DNA of 64,000 nt from an uncultured Bacteroidota bacterium (GCA_902598305.1 CACKBL010000004.1:1-64000); one strand, 5' to 3'; numbered from the stretch's first letter, positions 45,636-53,493 are shown. The notes: generated by a model not told the origin, from the sequence alone. Made by a program: numbers and translations.

Positions 45636-45656
45636 TGGGTACCACAATGGGTACCA
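45636..45656 (+). repeat. Cassette 2 left-end motif pair, TGGGTACCA
   Basis: Direct copies at 45636-45644 and 45648-45656, a 12-bp period; the first begins 65 bp after tRNA-core copy 2. Confidence 0.78.
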
Positions 45657-45677
45657 TTTCCTTCGATTTTTAATTTT

Positions 45678-45705
45678 AGAAAGTGTAACCGCTTTTACAC
45701 TTTCT
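45678..45705. repeat. Cassette 2 hairpin, left copy
   Basis: Perfect 11-bp stem AGAAAGTGTAA / TTACACTTTCT around a 6-nt loop, 15 bp before the start of the first cassette 2 gene. It is not followed by a long T run, so it looks like a protein-binding palindrome rather than a terminator. Confidence 0.75.
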
Positions 45706-45720
45706 TTATATATTTATTAG

Positions 45721-46143
45721 ATGTCCTTAAAAGTTGTCAGATATAAAAACTACGGTTGTGTTATGGAATCTGAAGAAAGCAAAGACCCTTATGACAATAG
45801 GTTTTTTTGGTCTTTTTTTGAGCTTAATAATGGAAAAATTATTGATTTGAATTTCACAGAGAACTTGACAAATGGAGTGGTAACATCTATTGATTATTTC
45901 TTAGGGTATCCAAAGAATGAATTAAAAACTGGAAAAATTACAGAATATAAATTTGGAAATGCCAAGCCAAATACAAGAGAGTTTTCAAATGAGTTTTTTA
46001 ATTGGTTTGATGCATGTCCTCCAATAAAAGACTGTAAAGAGCTAATACGGCCAACTAAAGATGAAAAAAAATGTGTTAAAGAGTTCTTTGATAAAAACAT
46101 ATTAAAATCTAAAGAAGTTCAAACAAACATTATTACTCTTTAA
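45721..46143 (+). CDS. Cassette 2 cargo: orphan 140-residue protein
   Basis: No family is recognised. The protein is soluble with no signal. It has aromatic-rich strands (YKNYGCVMES, NRFFWSFFELNNGKIIDLNF) and a C-terminal helix rich in Lys/Asp. Four cysteines are present, two near CPPIKDC. It sits alone between a perfect left hairpin and a second copy of the cassette right-end sequence, like a one-gene sub-cassette. A defence, anti-defence or regulatory role is possible only by association. Confidence 0.65.
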   Translation: MSLKVVRYKNYGCVMESEESKDPYDNRFFWSFFELNNGKIIDLNFTENLTNGVVTSIDYFLGYPKNELKTGKITEYKFGNAKPNTREFSNEFFNWFDACPPIKDCKELIRPTKDEKKCVKEFFDKNILKSKEVQTNIITL

Positions 46144-46152
46144 AGAAGTTAA

Positions 46153-46211
46153 AGTCCGAACCGGACTAAACCAGGCGAAGAGTGAGAAAGTGTAAAAGCA
46201 GTTACACCTTC
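46153..46211. repeat. Cassette 2 internal palindrome and hairpin
   Basis: AGTCCGAACCGGACT (46153-46167) is followed 18 bp later by GAAAGTGTAA (46186-46195) pairing, with one mismatch, with TTACACCTTC (46202-46211). The 45 bp 46151-46195 are about 80% identical to the right end of the cassette at 49966-50010. They lie between the 140-residue gene and the nuclease gene and mark an internal junction. Confidence 0.7.
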
Positions 46212-46237
46212 TTCATAAATTCGCTAATTTTACTATT

Positions 46238-47617
46238 ATGGGTAGAAAAGGTAGTGTCAATTTAGTTTTACCAAAAAACAGTGGTGATCTATCTTTTTTT
46301 GAATCATCAATTTCGATTTTATTTAAAAATGGAGGTCAAATGGATTCAGATAATTTCTATCAAAGAATTGAGACTATTCTTGCTCAAAAAGAAGTTGGTA
46401 TAGATCCAACTTCTATTATTCACAAGACAGTTCTCCCGCGGTATTTTGGTTTAATTTTCTTTGATAAATCAAATTCATTATATTACTTAACTAATTTTGG
46501 TTTTGATTATGCTCAATCAAAATCTCGTCAAAAAAAAATTGATATTATTTTTGATGTCCTATCGACATCTTCATTTGGAAGAAACAATAATGGTGTAAAT
46601 TCAGATTCAAATGTAGAACCTCCTTTAGTTTTTCTAAAAATGTTAATTAAAAAAAAATCTATTAGCATTTTTCATTTTGGATGTGTATTATTCTATTTAG
46701 AAGTCTTAGGACTATCATTTGAAGAATCATTAAAAAAGGTAAACGATCTTAAAAATGAAATAGAAGAAAAAAAAACAATCAAAGACCAAGGAGGGGGAAA
46801 GTTTTTTGACCCAAAAATTCACATTTTTTTTGAAAGTTTAAAGATTATTAAAAAGTCTAAAACTAGAGGATTTTATGAGTTAGAAGAAAATGTGCTTAAA
46901 GAATATGATGATGACATTAATTCTTTTATTATTAATAATTCAGTCACTAAAGATTCTAACTCTGATAATATAATTAGAACTAATTTTTTAGAGCAAAAGA
47001 ATCTTAGTGTTTTATTAAGAAATGTAATAGATCAGTTTAAAAGTCACAAAAAATTAAAAGATCCGGACCATTTCTTACATGTTCCAAAAGAAAAAAAGGA
47101 TAGCACGAGATCAGTAAGTTTAAAAAAGGTTACCACAAAAATTAATAAAAAGAGCAACTCTTTTAGTGAAAAGGAGCGTTTTGATCTTGGATGGTATGGG
47201 GAAAGATATATTTATAACTTATTAGAAAATGAGTTCCTGCCTTTGATTTCAGACCTTAAACTACAAACAAACGAAAATATTGTAGAAATTATTTGGTTTA
47301 ATAAGGGGTTTGATGATGAAAAGAATTGGATTGATAAATCAATAGGAAAAGGATGCGACATTTTAATTAAAACGAATTTAAGAGAATTAAACCTAGAGGT
47401 CAAAAACAGTTTTGATAATATTTCTTTTTTTACCGTAACAACAAATGAACTGAGAAGTATGAATGAAAATAGACAGGATTATTTTCTTATTAAAATTAAT
47501 AAATTTAAAAATTTATTAAACGCCTATAAAAACCCCCCTGAGATTCGAACCATACAAGATCCAATCAAAATTTTAAACAATATTAACCATGTAAAATCTG
47601 TAACTCTTTATGTTTAA
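46238..47617 (+). CDS. Cassette 2 cargo: restriction endonuclease with DUF3883-type PD-(D/E)xK domain
   Basis: The 459-residue protein has an N-terminal winged-helix-like region (about 1-90, ending LYYLTNFGFDYAQ) and a middle helical part. The C-terminal DUF3883-like nuclease fold runs from WYGERYIYNLLENEF, with GCDILI (Asp374) and LNLEVKNS (Glu387-x-Lys389), then the usual FFTVTTNELRSM and DYFLIKI. It converges on the two C5 methyltransferase genes with a 4-bp overlap and is their likely restriction partner. The N-terminal part would read the DNA sequence. The target site is unknown. Confidence 0.75.
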   Translation: MGRKGSVNLVLPKNSGDLSFFESSISILFKNGGQMDSDNFYQRIETILAQKEVGIDPTSIIHKTVLPRYFGLIFFDKSNSLYYLTNFGFDYAQSKSRQKKIDIIFDVLSTSSFGRNNNGVNSDSNVEPPLVFLKMLIKKKSISIFHFGCVLFYLEVLGLSFEESLKKVNDLKNEIEEKKTIKDQGGGKFFDPKIHIFFESLKIIKKSKTRGFYELEENVLKEYDDDINSFIINNSVTKDSNSDNIIRTNFLEQKNLSVLLRNVIDQFKSHKKLKDPDHFLHVPKEKKDSTRSVSLKKVTTKINKKSNSFSEKERFDLGWYGERYIYNLLENEFLPLISDLKLQTNENIVEIIWFNKGFDDEKNWIDKSIGKGCDILIKTNLRELNLEVKNSFDNISFFTVTTNELRSMNENRQDYFLIKINKFKNLLNAYKNPPEIRTIQDPIKILNNINHVKSVTLYV

Positions 47618-48750
47618 AGTTTAATCAAGAGTTCTTCCATAATTCTTTTAACAAGTAAGGGAGGTATTCCCTCTCCAATAATATTTCTTATTAATTTTTC
47701 GCTTGCCCAATCTGGAATATCCCAATCTTTTGGCAAAGAAGAAATTATCATGAGCTCAAATATTGTAAGAACTCTGGGATCTGAGTAGGTTACAGTATTA
47801 TTTTTTATGATTTTTCTTCCAGGATGAACACAAACTGCTGATGAAATAACTCCGTTATTTTGTGTTACAGTATTTGCAGGGTTATCCCAACGGTATCTTT
47901 TATAACAACTAATTCTTCCTTTAACCTTATCACCAGTACTTTTTTTAGGATAAAAAAAATCATTCTCAAAAGCACTTTTACCAGTAGGGGTATGAATCAT
48001 CGTTTCAATTAGATGCCAACTATGTGTTGGTGGATAGTGCCATTTAGAAACTTTTAAGCCAGCCTCTTTTTTTATTTTAAAGTCAGGAAAATTATACCTT
48101 TTTTCACTTTGTCTAACCAAAGGATCTAGGGATGGGAGTTCAGACAAACAATCATTTAAAGAGATTTTAAAATCATTTTCTTTAGGTCTGCCCCACTTAA
48201 TTTTTACCTTATTATTTACCATTCTAAAAATAGATCTTTTCCTGCTTTGTGGAACCCCAAACATTGAAGAATCAAAAATGCTTTCGTCATAAATTTTAAA
48301 ATTGTTTTTCAGAGAAGATTTAATATAATCTGGAATTAAAAACTTTTTATTATCAACTAAAATAGAAGTTCTTAATTGCATAGGTACATTTTCTATAAGG
48401 ACATATTTTGGGTTAATTTGTAATATTATATTGATTACATGTGTAATTAATTCATTTCTAGTGTCATTTTTATCCCTCTTTCCATGTCTACTCATTCCTT
48501 GACAAGGAGGGGTTGCAATAATAAAATCAACGCCACATTCGATAGATTTTTTTATAATTTCATTTTTAACAAAGTCCTTTGTAATATCTCCCTGGATAAC
48601 CTCAGTTTTGGGGAATAAATGTTTATAAAAAGCACATCTATCCTCTCTTAATTCATTAGCAAGTACAACCTCAATTCCAATTTCTTCAAAGTATGTTTCT
48701 GCTAACCCTCCACTACAGAATAAAGAAAGACATTTTAATTTAGGATTCAT
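47614..48750 (-). CDS. Cassette 2 cargo: DNA C5-cytosine methyltransferase (second of a pair)
   Basis: The 378-residue protein has the C5 methyltransferase motifs: motif I LSLFCSGGLAETYF, motif IV IIATPPCQGMSRHGK with catalytic Cys83, motif VI VLIENVP, and motif VIII VPQSRKRSIFRM. A target-recognition region follows (about 190-290), then motif X as GEGIPPLLVKRI. It is a close paralogue of the upstream gene, which it overlaps by 11 bp. Two such enzymes side by side usually modify the two strands of an asymmetric site. Confidence 0.9.
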   Translation of the reverse strand: MNPKLKCLSLFCSGGLAETYFEEIGIEVVLANELREDRCAFYKHLFPKTEVIQGDITKDFVKNEIIKKSIECGVDFIIATPPCQGMSRHGKRDKNDTRNELITHVINIILQINPKYVLIENVPMQLRTSILVDNKKFLIPDYIKSSLKNNFKIYDESIFDSSMFGVPQSRKRSIFRMVNNKVKIKWGRPKENDFKISLNDCLSELPSLDPLVRQSEKRYNFPDFKIKKEAGLKVSKWHYPPTHSWHLIETMIHTPTGKSAFENDFFYPKKSTGDKVKGRISCYKRYRWDNPANTVTQNNGVISSAVCVHPGRKIIKNNTVTYSDPRVLTIFELMIISSLPKDWDIPDWASEKLIRNIIGEGIPPLLVKRIMEELLIKL

Positions 48751-49909
48751 TTTTTAGAAATAATTTATCTACAATTTTTTTAAGTACTAATGGAGGAAGA
48801 CCTTCCCCTATCGAATGCCTTATTAAACTGTCATTAGCCCAATGAGGGATATCCCAGCTTGTTGGTATAGACATTACAATCATTAACTCTAAAATACTAA
48901 AGACCCTAGGATCAGAGTAAATTTTCTCATTATTTAAGGAGAACTCTCTCCCTGGATGTACATTATCTTGGGAACATATTGCACCATTGTAAGTTGTAAC
49001 AGTGTAAGAAGGTCTGTTCCACAATTGTCTTCTATATGTATTTTTATAACCTTTAATTTTAGTTCCATCAGCTTTTTTCGGATAAAAAACCTTATTTGAT
49101 AATGCTGAACAACCTTCACTTGTTCTCAACATTACTTCAACGTGTCTGATTTTATGTAATGGTGGTCTATGCCAGGGGGAGACTTGTAAAGCTCTATTTT
49201 TTTTAATTTCAAATTCGGGAAAATAATTCAATTGTTCTTTGTCGGAAAACCCTTGAATCTTTGGGTCAAGCGAGGGAAGATGCCCAATTGATTCCTCTAG
49301 TGTTATGTGCTTATCGAATTCGGATTTATTTAAAAAATCTAATGTATTTTCTATGTTTTTTCTGGTTAAAAGAAATAAAGACCTTTTTCTTATTTGAGGC
49401 ACACCATAATCAGCAGAATTTATTACAGAATCTTTTATGTAATATTCATTTTTTAAAGACTGTTTAATATATTCTGGAATAAATAAAAAGATATTATTTA
49501 CCGAAATAGATGTTTTTAGCTGTTGAGGAACATTTTCTATTAAAACATACTTGGGTTTAACTTTTTTAATAATTTCAAGAGCGTAATATACTAACTGATT
49601 CCTTTTGTCAAACTTATCTTGTTTGCCAACAGTACTCATTCCTTGACAAGGAGGAGTTGCTATAATTAAATCTATTTTTGATTTAATTGCTTCCTTAACA
49701 ATAGTTGAAAAAATTTCTTTATTTCTTATATCCCCATAAATAACTTTAGTCTTTGGATATATTGATTGGTAAAATTTACATCTTCGATCATCTATCTCGT
49801 TTGCAATCACGACTTCGGCATTAGTTTCATGAAGAAGGGATTCTGCTACACCTGTATTTGCAAAAAGTGATAGAATTTTAAGTTTTTTTCTCAAAGAATT
49901 TTTTAACAA
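48740..49909 (-). CDS. Cassette 2 cargo: DNA C5-cytosine methyltransferase (first of a pair)
   Basis: The 389-residue protein has motif I KILSLFANTGVAESLL, motif IV IIATPPCQGMSTVGK with Cys88, motif VI VLIENVPQQL, motif VIII VPQIRKRSLFLL, and a target-recognition region. A C-terminal motif X reads GEGLPPLVLKKI. No ATG is available near the start; TTG 49909 is the best choice. Upstream lies an inverted repeat TGACCTT/AAGGTCA (49915-49935), a possible operator. It pairs with its paralogue to protect against the adjacent nuclease. Confidence 0.9.
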   Translation of the reverse strand: MLKNSLRKKLKILSLFANTGVAESLLHETNAEVVIANEIDDRRCKFYQSIYPKTKVIYGDIRNKEIFSTIVKEAIKSKIDLIIATPPCQGMSTVGKQDKFDKRNQLVYYALEIIKKVKPKYVLIENVPQQLKTSISVNNIFLFIPEYIKQSLKNEYYIKDSVINSADYGVPQIRKRSLFLLTRKNIENTLDFLNKSEFDKHITLEESIGHLPSLDPKIQGFSDKEQLNYFPEFEIKKNRALQVSPWHRPPLHKIRHVEVMLRTSEGCSALSNKVFYPKKADGTKIKGYKNTYRRQLWNRPSYTVTTYNGAICSQDNVHPGREFSLNNEKIYSDPRVFSILELMIVMSIPTSWDIPHWANDSLIRHSIGEGLPPLVLKKIVDKLFLKNES

Positions 49910-49914
49910 AGTAA

Positions 49915-49935
49915 TGACCTTTTACCTTAAGGTCA
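49915..49935. promoter_or_regulatory. Inverted repeat upstream of the methyltransferase pair
   Basis: TGACCTT (49915-49921), 7 bp, AAGGTCA (49929-49935), with a nested palindrome ACCTTAAGGT (49924-49933), 6 bp before the TTG start. The position suits an operator for methyltransferase autoregulation; no regulator gene is seen. Confidence 0.4.
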
Positions 49936-49967
49936 AATTTGAGATTATCAATCTTTCAACAAATTAA

Positions 49968-50027
49968 AGTACAAATCGGACTATAACCAGTCAAGGGCGA
50001 GAAAGTGTAACTGCTTTTACACTTTCT
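49968..50027. repeat. Cassette 2 right-end palindrome and hairpin
   Basis: AGTACAAATCGGACT (49968-49982), a decayed form of the AGTCC/GGACT palindrome, then the perfect hairpin AGAAAGTGTAA (50000-50010) / TTACACTTTCT (50017-50027). The right-end motifs begin 2 bp later. Confidence 0.72.
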
Positions 50028-50029
50028 GT

Positions 50030-50070
50030 TGGTACCCAAAAGGTACCACTTTGGTACCCAATGGGTACCA
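50030..50070. repeat. Cassette 2 right-end motifs, TGGGTACCA
   Basis: Two inverted pairs: TGGTACCCA (50030-50038) with AAGGTACCA (50040-50048), and TGGTACCCA (50052-50060), one base, TGGGTACCA (50062-50070). The pairs are offset by 22 bp. The last copy ends exactly 51 bp before tRNA-core copy 3. Confidence 0.78.
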
Positions 50071-50121
50071 TCTGTTTTTCTAATCAATTGATTATCAATG
50101 ACGTAAACATGTGGTTATAGT

Positions 50122-50135
50122 CCAGGTGGGACCAC
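50122..50135 (+). repeat. tRNA 3'-end core, copy 3
   Basis: CCAGGTGGGACCAC, identical to the tRNA end; upstream bases (GTGGTTATAGT) have lost most T-loop identity. Confidence 0.85.
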
Positions 50136-50140
50136 CCTTA

Positions 50141-50166
50141 AAGCCCCTCTTCTTGAGGGGTTTTTT
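50141..50166 (+). terminator. Intrinsic terminator after tRNA-core copy 3
   Basis: CCCCTC (50144-50149), loop TTCTT, GAGGGG (50155-50160), then six T. The stem can extend by flanking A-T and G-T pairs. Confidence 0.8.
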
Positions 50167-50191
50167 GTTTTTACTATTCAAAAATGGTATT

Positions 50192-50257
50192 TGTGTACCA
50201 TTTTGTGTACCACATATATCTTTTCTATAAGCCAAGATTATAGTACAATGTGTACCA
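50192..50257 (+). repeat. Cassette 3 left-end motifs, TGTGTACCA
   Basis: Direct copies at 50192-50200 and 50204-50212 (12-bp period) and a third at 50249-50257; the first begins 56 bp after tRNA-core copy 3. Confidence 0.78.
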
Positions 50258-50271
50258 TAATAAATAAAAAA

Positions 50272-50289
50272 GTGTATCTGCTGATACAC
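50272..50289. repeat. Cassette 3 hairpin, left copy
   Basis: GTGTATC (50272-50278), loop TGCT, GATACAC (50283-50289), just 3' of the last gene of the operon. The same stem occurs at 53601-53618 with the complementary loop AGCA. Confidence 0.72.
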
Positions 50290-50294
50290 ATAAT

Positions 50295-51347
50295 CTAAAT
50301 ATTTTTTGAAATTTCTTCTAAACGAGATTCTGGATTTTGAATTTCACCATTTTTAATTAATTCCTCAATCCTTTTTTTTGATATGAAAATGTTGTCTCGT
50401 TTTAACTTAGGATCTCTTCCAACGGTGAATAAGTTAAATTGATAAACTTTACCTTTTTTTAAATGGAACCCCCCAAATGTTTTATTGTAGACAAACACAT
50501 TACTATGACAAAGAATAAATTTTTTTATTGACTTAGGGTTTGTTTTCTCTAATATTGAAAAAGAATCTCCTTTAACATTAAATATACCCTTTTCATCATC
50601 TCCTTGTCCATCGGGTGTGTAGAGATAAATTTTATCATTAAAAAATGATTTATTTTCAACTACACTAATACCGCTTCGTAAGCTACCGTCCTTTTTAAAA
50701 ATGTTTTTTACTTCATTAAAAATTGAAGTTTCATAAAACAGAGTATCCTTTAAAAACTCATTCCCAAAAGTTTCTAAATCATTCATCGACAATACATATT
50801 CTAGTTTAGCATAGAGATTTAAATCAGAAAACCCTTTAAATTCATTATTGTTTGTTATTTGTTTTAAATACATCCCAAGAATATCTCCAGATTTTGGATT
50901 ATTGTTTTTTAAATTATCACAATTTAAACTAGCAGAAATTATGTACATTTCTTTTCCATTAGCCCCCTCAATCATTGACTTTTTTTGATCTAAAGTCAAC
51001 CCTGACCACCTGTCCGTTTCAGAAGCTCTTTTAATTTCTGTAAAAACGTTTGGATTACGCTCAGTTTTTTTTTCTATTACTCGAATAATATCGGGTTCGA
51101 TTCTAACTTCACTCGGATTTCTAAGTTCAAAATCAAGTTTTAATGATTTTGATTTAGTCTTTTTTTCTATCATTTTTTTTACCCCAATCTCAACTAATTT
51201 TCCTGACATCCATGCATCACATGTAGCTCCAAAACCTCTTGGTTCAGCAGATGTTCTACCAACCGGAGCCTTACTCGGATCCAAATGTATTTTAACAGCA
51301 AAAGAAAAAGCTTTTTCTATATCTTTTTTAGAAAAAATATATTTCAT
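50295..51347 (-). CDS. Cassette 3 cargo: putative PD-(D/E)xK endonuclease
   Basis: No named family is recognised in this 350-residue protein, but it shows a nuclease-like pattern: GFGATCDAWMSGKLVEIGVKK (helix with Glu), then VRIEPDIIRV with Pro85-Asp86 and, 18 residues on, VFTEIKRASE with Glu104-x-Lys106. The C-terminal half has LYTPDGQGDDEKGIF and basic strands. It is the last gene of the cassette 3 operon, 39 bp after the Bsp6I-like gene. It may be a second restriction enzyme or a specificity partner. Confidence 0.65.
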   Translation of the reverse strand: MKYIFSKKDIEKAFSFAVKIHLDPSKAPVGRTSAEPRGFGATCDAWMSGKLVEIGVKKMIEKKTKSKSLKLDFELRNPSEVRIEPDIIRVIEKKTERNPNVFTEIKRASETDRWSGLTLDQKKSMIEGANGKEMYIISASLNCDNLKNNNPKSGDILGMYLKQITNNNEFKGFSDLNLYAKLEYVLSMNDLETFGNEFLKDTLFYETSIFNEVKNIFKKDGSLRSGISVVENKSFFNDKIYLYTPDGQGDDEKGIFNVKGDSFSILEKTNPKSIKKFILCHSNVFVYNKTFGGFHLKKGKVYQFNLFTVGRDPKLKRDNIFISKKRIEELIKNGEIQNPESRLEEISKNI

Positions 51348-51386
51348 GATTGAAATCTAGACAGAAATAATTTGATTAGCAAATAC

Positions 51387-51950
51387 TTAAATATTTAGAT
51401 TACCTGTTTTAATAGGTTGAATTTTTCTCTCCAAAATTATTTCTCTGTAGATACTAAATCGAGGTCTTCTGTTTTGTTCTTGTTGATCTTTAAAAGTTTG
51501 TTGAGAATTTACTTTATGGTTGTATATTAAATTATTTTCAATAAAATAAATATCAAATAAACCATTCCAATCTCCATTTCTATAAAAATCAACAAAAAAA
51601 AATTTGTCCCAAACTGATCTTGGACCGAAAGACGTTAGATCTGGGAGAACACTACAAGCTTTAACTTGAATTCTACTTTTACTAAAAGGATCATAAGCAT
51701 CGAAAGACGTATTAGCTCCTGAAATAGATTTGGTTATTCTATAGCAATTCATCTCCAAACAAAAAGCACTTTCTGAGAGCCCCTCTGGCAAATTAATTCC
51801 TCTTGAATCTAAAGAATTTAAATCTTGACAAAGTTTTCTCCAATCAAGATATATTGATCTAAGTGTTTCTCTATCACTTTCGTCAAAAGACAAAACTTCT
51901 GTTTGGAATGTCCCCTCAGGAAGTAATAAAGTTTTAGAGATTTTTCTCAA
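51387..51950 (-). CDS. Cassette 3 cargo: Bsp6I-like type II restriction endonuclease
   Basis: The 187-residue protein resembles the Bsp6I group in DSRGINLPEGLSESAFCL, SFDAYDPFSKSRIQVKA (Asp84, then Gln95-x-Lys97 in place of ExK), VLPDLTSFGPRSVWDKF, LFDIY and NHKVNSQQTFKDQQ followed by RRPRFSI. Bsp6I cuts GCNGC and is paired with a C5 methyltransferase, which fits the next gene. The family match is from memory of its conserved blocks. Recognition of GCNGC here is inference. Confidence 0.72.
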   Translation of the reverse strand: MRKISKTLLLPEGTFQTEVLSFDESDRETLRSIYLDWRKLCQDLNSLDSRGINLPEGLSESAFCLEMNCYRITKSISGANTSFDAYDPFSKSRIQVKACSVLPDLTSFGPRSVWDKFFFVDFYRNGDWNGLFDIYFIENNLIYNHKVNSQQTFKDQQEQNRRPRFSIYREIILERKIQPIKTGNLNI

Positions 51951-52007
51951 ATCAATAATTAGATATGAGAAACTTAGTCAAAATTTAAATAAAGGGCAAA
52001 TAATGTT

Positions 52008-52994
52008 TTAAAAAAGCAGGTCATTTTCAGGACACTTTCCTCCCTTTAAAACTGTCATTATATTTTCAGAAATTCTTTTTATTACAGGGACGCTAACTGA
52101 ATTGCCAGCTTGTTTATATAGTTGACCATTGGAAATTTCAGGAAAACTATAATCTTTTGGGAATCCTTGAAAACCAAAACATTCTTTTGGAGTCAATTTT
52201 CTAATACCATATTTTGTTTTAATTAATGGTACGTTGTGCCCCCCAGTTCCCATATTTGCTGTAAGTGTAGGACATACTTTTGATTTATTTTCTCTTACAT
52301 ATTGTCTTCTCCACTGATAGACGGTGTCATTATCTTTAATTTCATTTACTAAACTTTCATACATGTATTTATCTTCTCTGTAGTAGAATTTTTCATCAAC
52401 TTTTTTTTTGTCAATAACATCTAAAATAGTTTTTGTTAAGATTTTTTTATTTGGGAAACTAAACCTATCATCACAATCTGGAAAATCATCGTAATTAAAA
52501 GAAACTATAAAAATTCTTTCTCTGTTTTGTGGAACATTTCCATAATCTTTTGTGTTTATAACTTTAGCATTAAAAGAATAGTTTCTAGATAAGATTTCTT
52601 TTTTAATAACCTTAAATGTATTTCCTTTATCATGACCTACAAGATTTTTTACGTTTTCAAACAGAACTGCTTTAGGTCTCATCTTGTCAATAAAATCTAA
52701 CATTCTAAAAAAATGATTACCCCTCGGGTCATTAAAGCCTTTTCTATATCCAGCTACTGAAAAGGCCTGACAAGGAAACCCTCCTGTTAATACGTCTACC
52801 TTTTCTAATTTTTCAACATCTAGACTCATGACATCACCTTCATAAAGTTTATGTTTAAAGTTTTTCCTGTAGGTAGTACAAGCGTTCTTGTCAAACTCAT
52901 TAGCCCATAGCAACTTAAAACCGCTCTGAATAAAACCTAAGCAAATTCCACCCACTCCAGCGTATAAGCTACCAACTGTAAAGTTTGTTTTCAT
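52008..52994 (-). CDS. Cassette 3 cargo: DNA C5-cytosine methyltransferase
   Basis: The 328-residue protein is a canonical C5 methyltransferase: motif I GSLYAGVGGICLGFIQSG, motif II LLWANEFD, motif IV LTGGFPCQAFSVAGYRKGF with catalytic Cys75, motif VI LFENVKNL, and motif VIII VPQNRERIFIVSF. Target recognition is in residues about 180-265, and motifs IX-X are RKLTPKECFGFQGFP and QAGNSVSVPVI. It belongs to a different subfamily from the cassette 2 pair. It is 1 bp after the 165-residue gene and 57 bp before the nuclease. Confidence 0.94.
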   Translation of the reverse strand: MKTNFTVGSLYAGVGGICLGFIQSGFKLLWANEFDKNACTTYRKNFKHKLYEGDVMSLDVEKLEKVDVLTGGFPCQAFSVAGYRKGFNDPRGNHFFRMLDFIDKMRPKAVLFENVKNLVGHDKGNTFKVIKKEILSRNYSFNAKVINTKDYGNVPQNRERIFIVSFNYDDFPDCDDRFSFPNKKILTKTILDVIDKKKVDEKFYYREDKYMYESLVNEIKDNDTVYQWRRQYVRENKSKVCPTLTANMGTGGHNVPLIKTKYGIRKLTPKECFGFQGFPKDYSFPEISNGQLYKQAGNSVSVPVIKRISENIMTVLKGGKCPENDLLF

Positions 52995-52995
52995 T

Positions 52996-53493
52996 TTAAA
53001 TTGAAATTAGGTTATCAATCGCCTTGTAAATTACTTTATCTGTACTAAATGGCTTAAAATTTTTAGAATTTTTTAACTCTTTTTCAGTGCAATAGCCAAC
53101 TATTGAAAATTCAAGATTTGATCTAGCAATGACAAAAATAAAAGGTTCAGGAGCATGTTTTTCAATAATTGGGAATTCGCCGAAATCGCTGATTATAATT
53201 TTAAACCTTATATTGTTGTAAGTGATATAAGGGACAAAAAGATTTAAATCAAGTTCATTAATATTTAATGGAGTAATGTCCAAATGTTTACAAACACCTA
53301 AATAGGCTAAGATAATTCTTGATTTTTTATCATAAAAAGACTGACCTTCAAACCTGTCTCTCAATTTACCCATGTCACTTAAATTCAGGTGAGAAAGAAT
53401 TAGTTTATCAATATCTTTTATTTGATATCTAGAATACCTAATGAAAGGGAAAGACCTTAATTCACTACCAATTTTTAAAAGATACTCTGACAT
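52996..53493 (-). CDS. Cassette 3 cargo: unknown 165-residue protein, possibly a reduced nuclease
   Basis: No family is recognised. The last 60 residues (IIISDFGEFPIIEKHAPEPF, then IFVIARSNLEFSIVGYCTE) resemble the end of PD-(D/E)xK restriction folds, where a long strand is followed by a Phe/Val-rich strand and a WIS/YCTE turn. The ExK dyad is not seen, so any nuclease may be inactive or the likeness superficial. It is the first gene of the operon, 1 bp before the methyltransferase, and could instead be a controller or anti-restriction element. Confidence 0.6.
   Translation of the reverse strand: MSEYLLKIGSELRSFPFIRYSRYQIKDIDKLILSHLNLSDMGKLRDRFEGQSFYDKKSRIILAYLGVCKHLDITPLNINELDLNLFVPYITYNNIRFKIIISDFGEFPIIEKHAPEPFIFVIARSNLEFSIVGYCTEKELKNSKNFKPFSTDKVIYKAIDNLISI

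Larger units (their letters stand above)
45557..50121 (+). mobile_element. Cassette 2: integrase-less tRNA-3'-end cassette with an RM system
   Basis: This 4,565-bp unit runs from the second to the third copy of the tRNA 3' core. It has its own terminator, left direct motifs TGGGTACCA (45636, 45648) and cargo of four genes. The right end has two inverted TGGGTACCA pairs, the last ending 51 bp before the core. A hairpin (stem AGAAAGTGTAA) bounds both ends and occurs a third time (degenerate) at 46186, splitting the cargo into a 140-residue orphan unit and an RM unit. The 385-bp stretch 49910-50294 at its right boundary holds only such sites. Confidence 0.7.

Noticed and set aside
45636-50070. 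GGTACC motifs as the target site of the cassette 2 restriction system
   Set aside because: The equivalent positions in the other cassettes carry non-GGTACC motifs with the same geometry, and paired methyltransferases suggest an asymmetric rather than palindromic target.
50095-50289. Minus-strand open frame across the cassette 2/3 boundary
   Set aside because: It reads through an attachment core, a terminator and repeat motifs; composition and position show no protein character.
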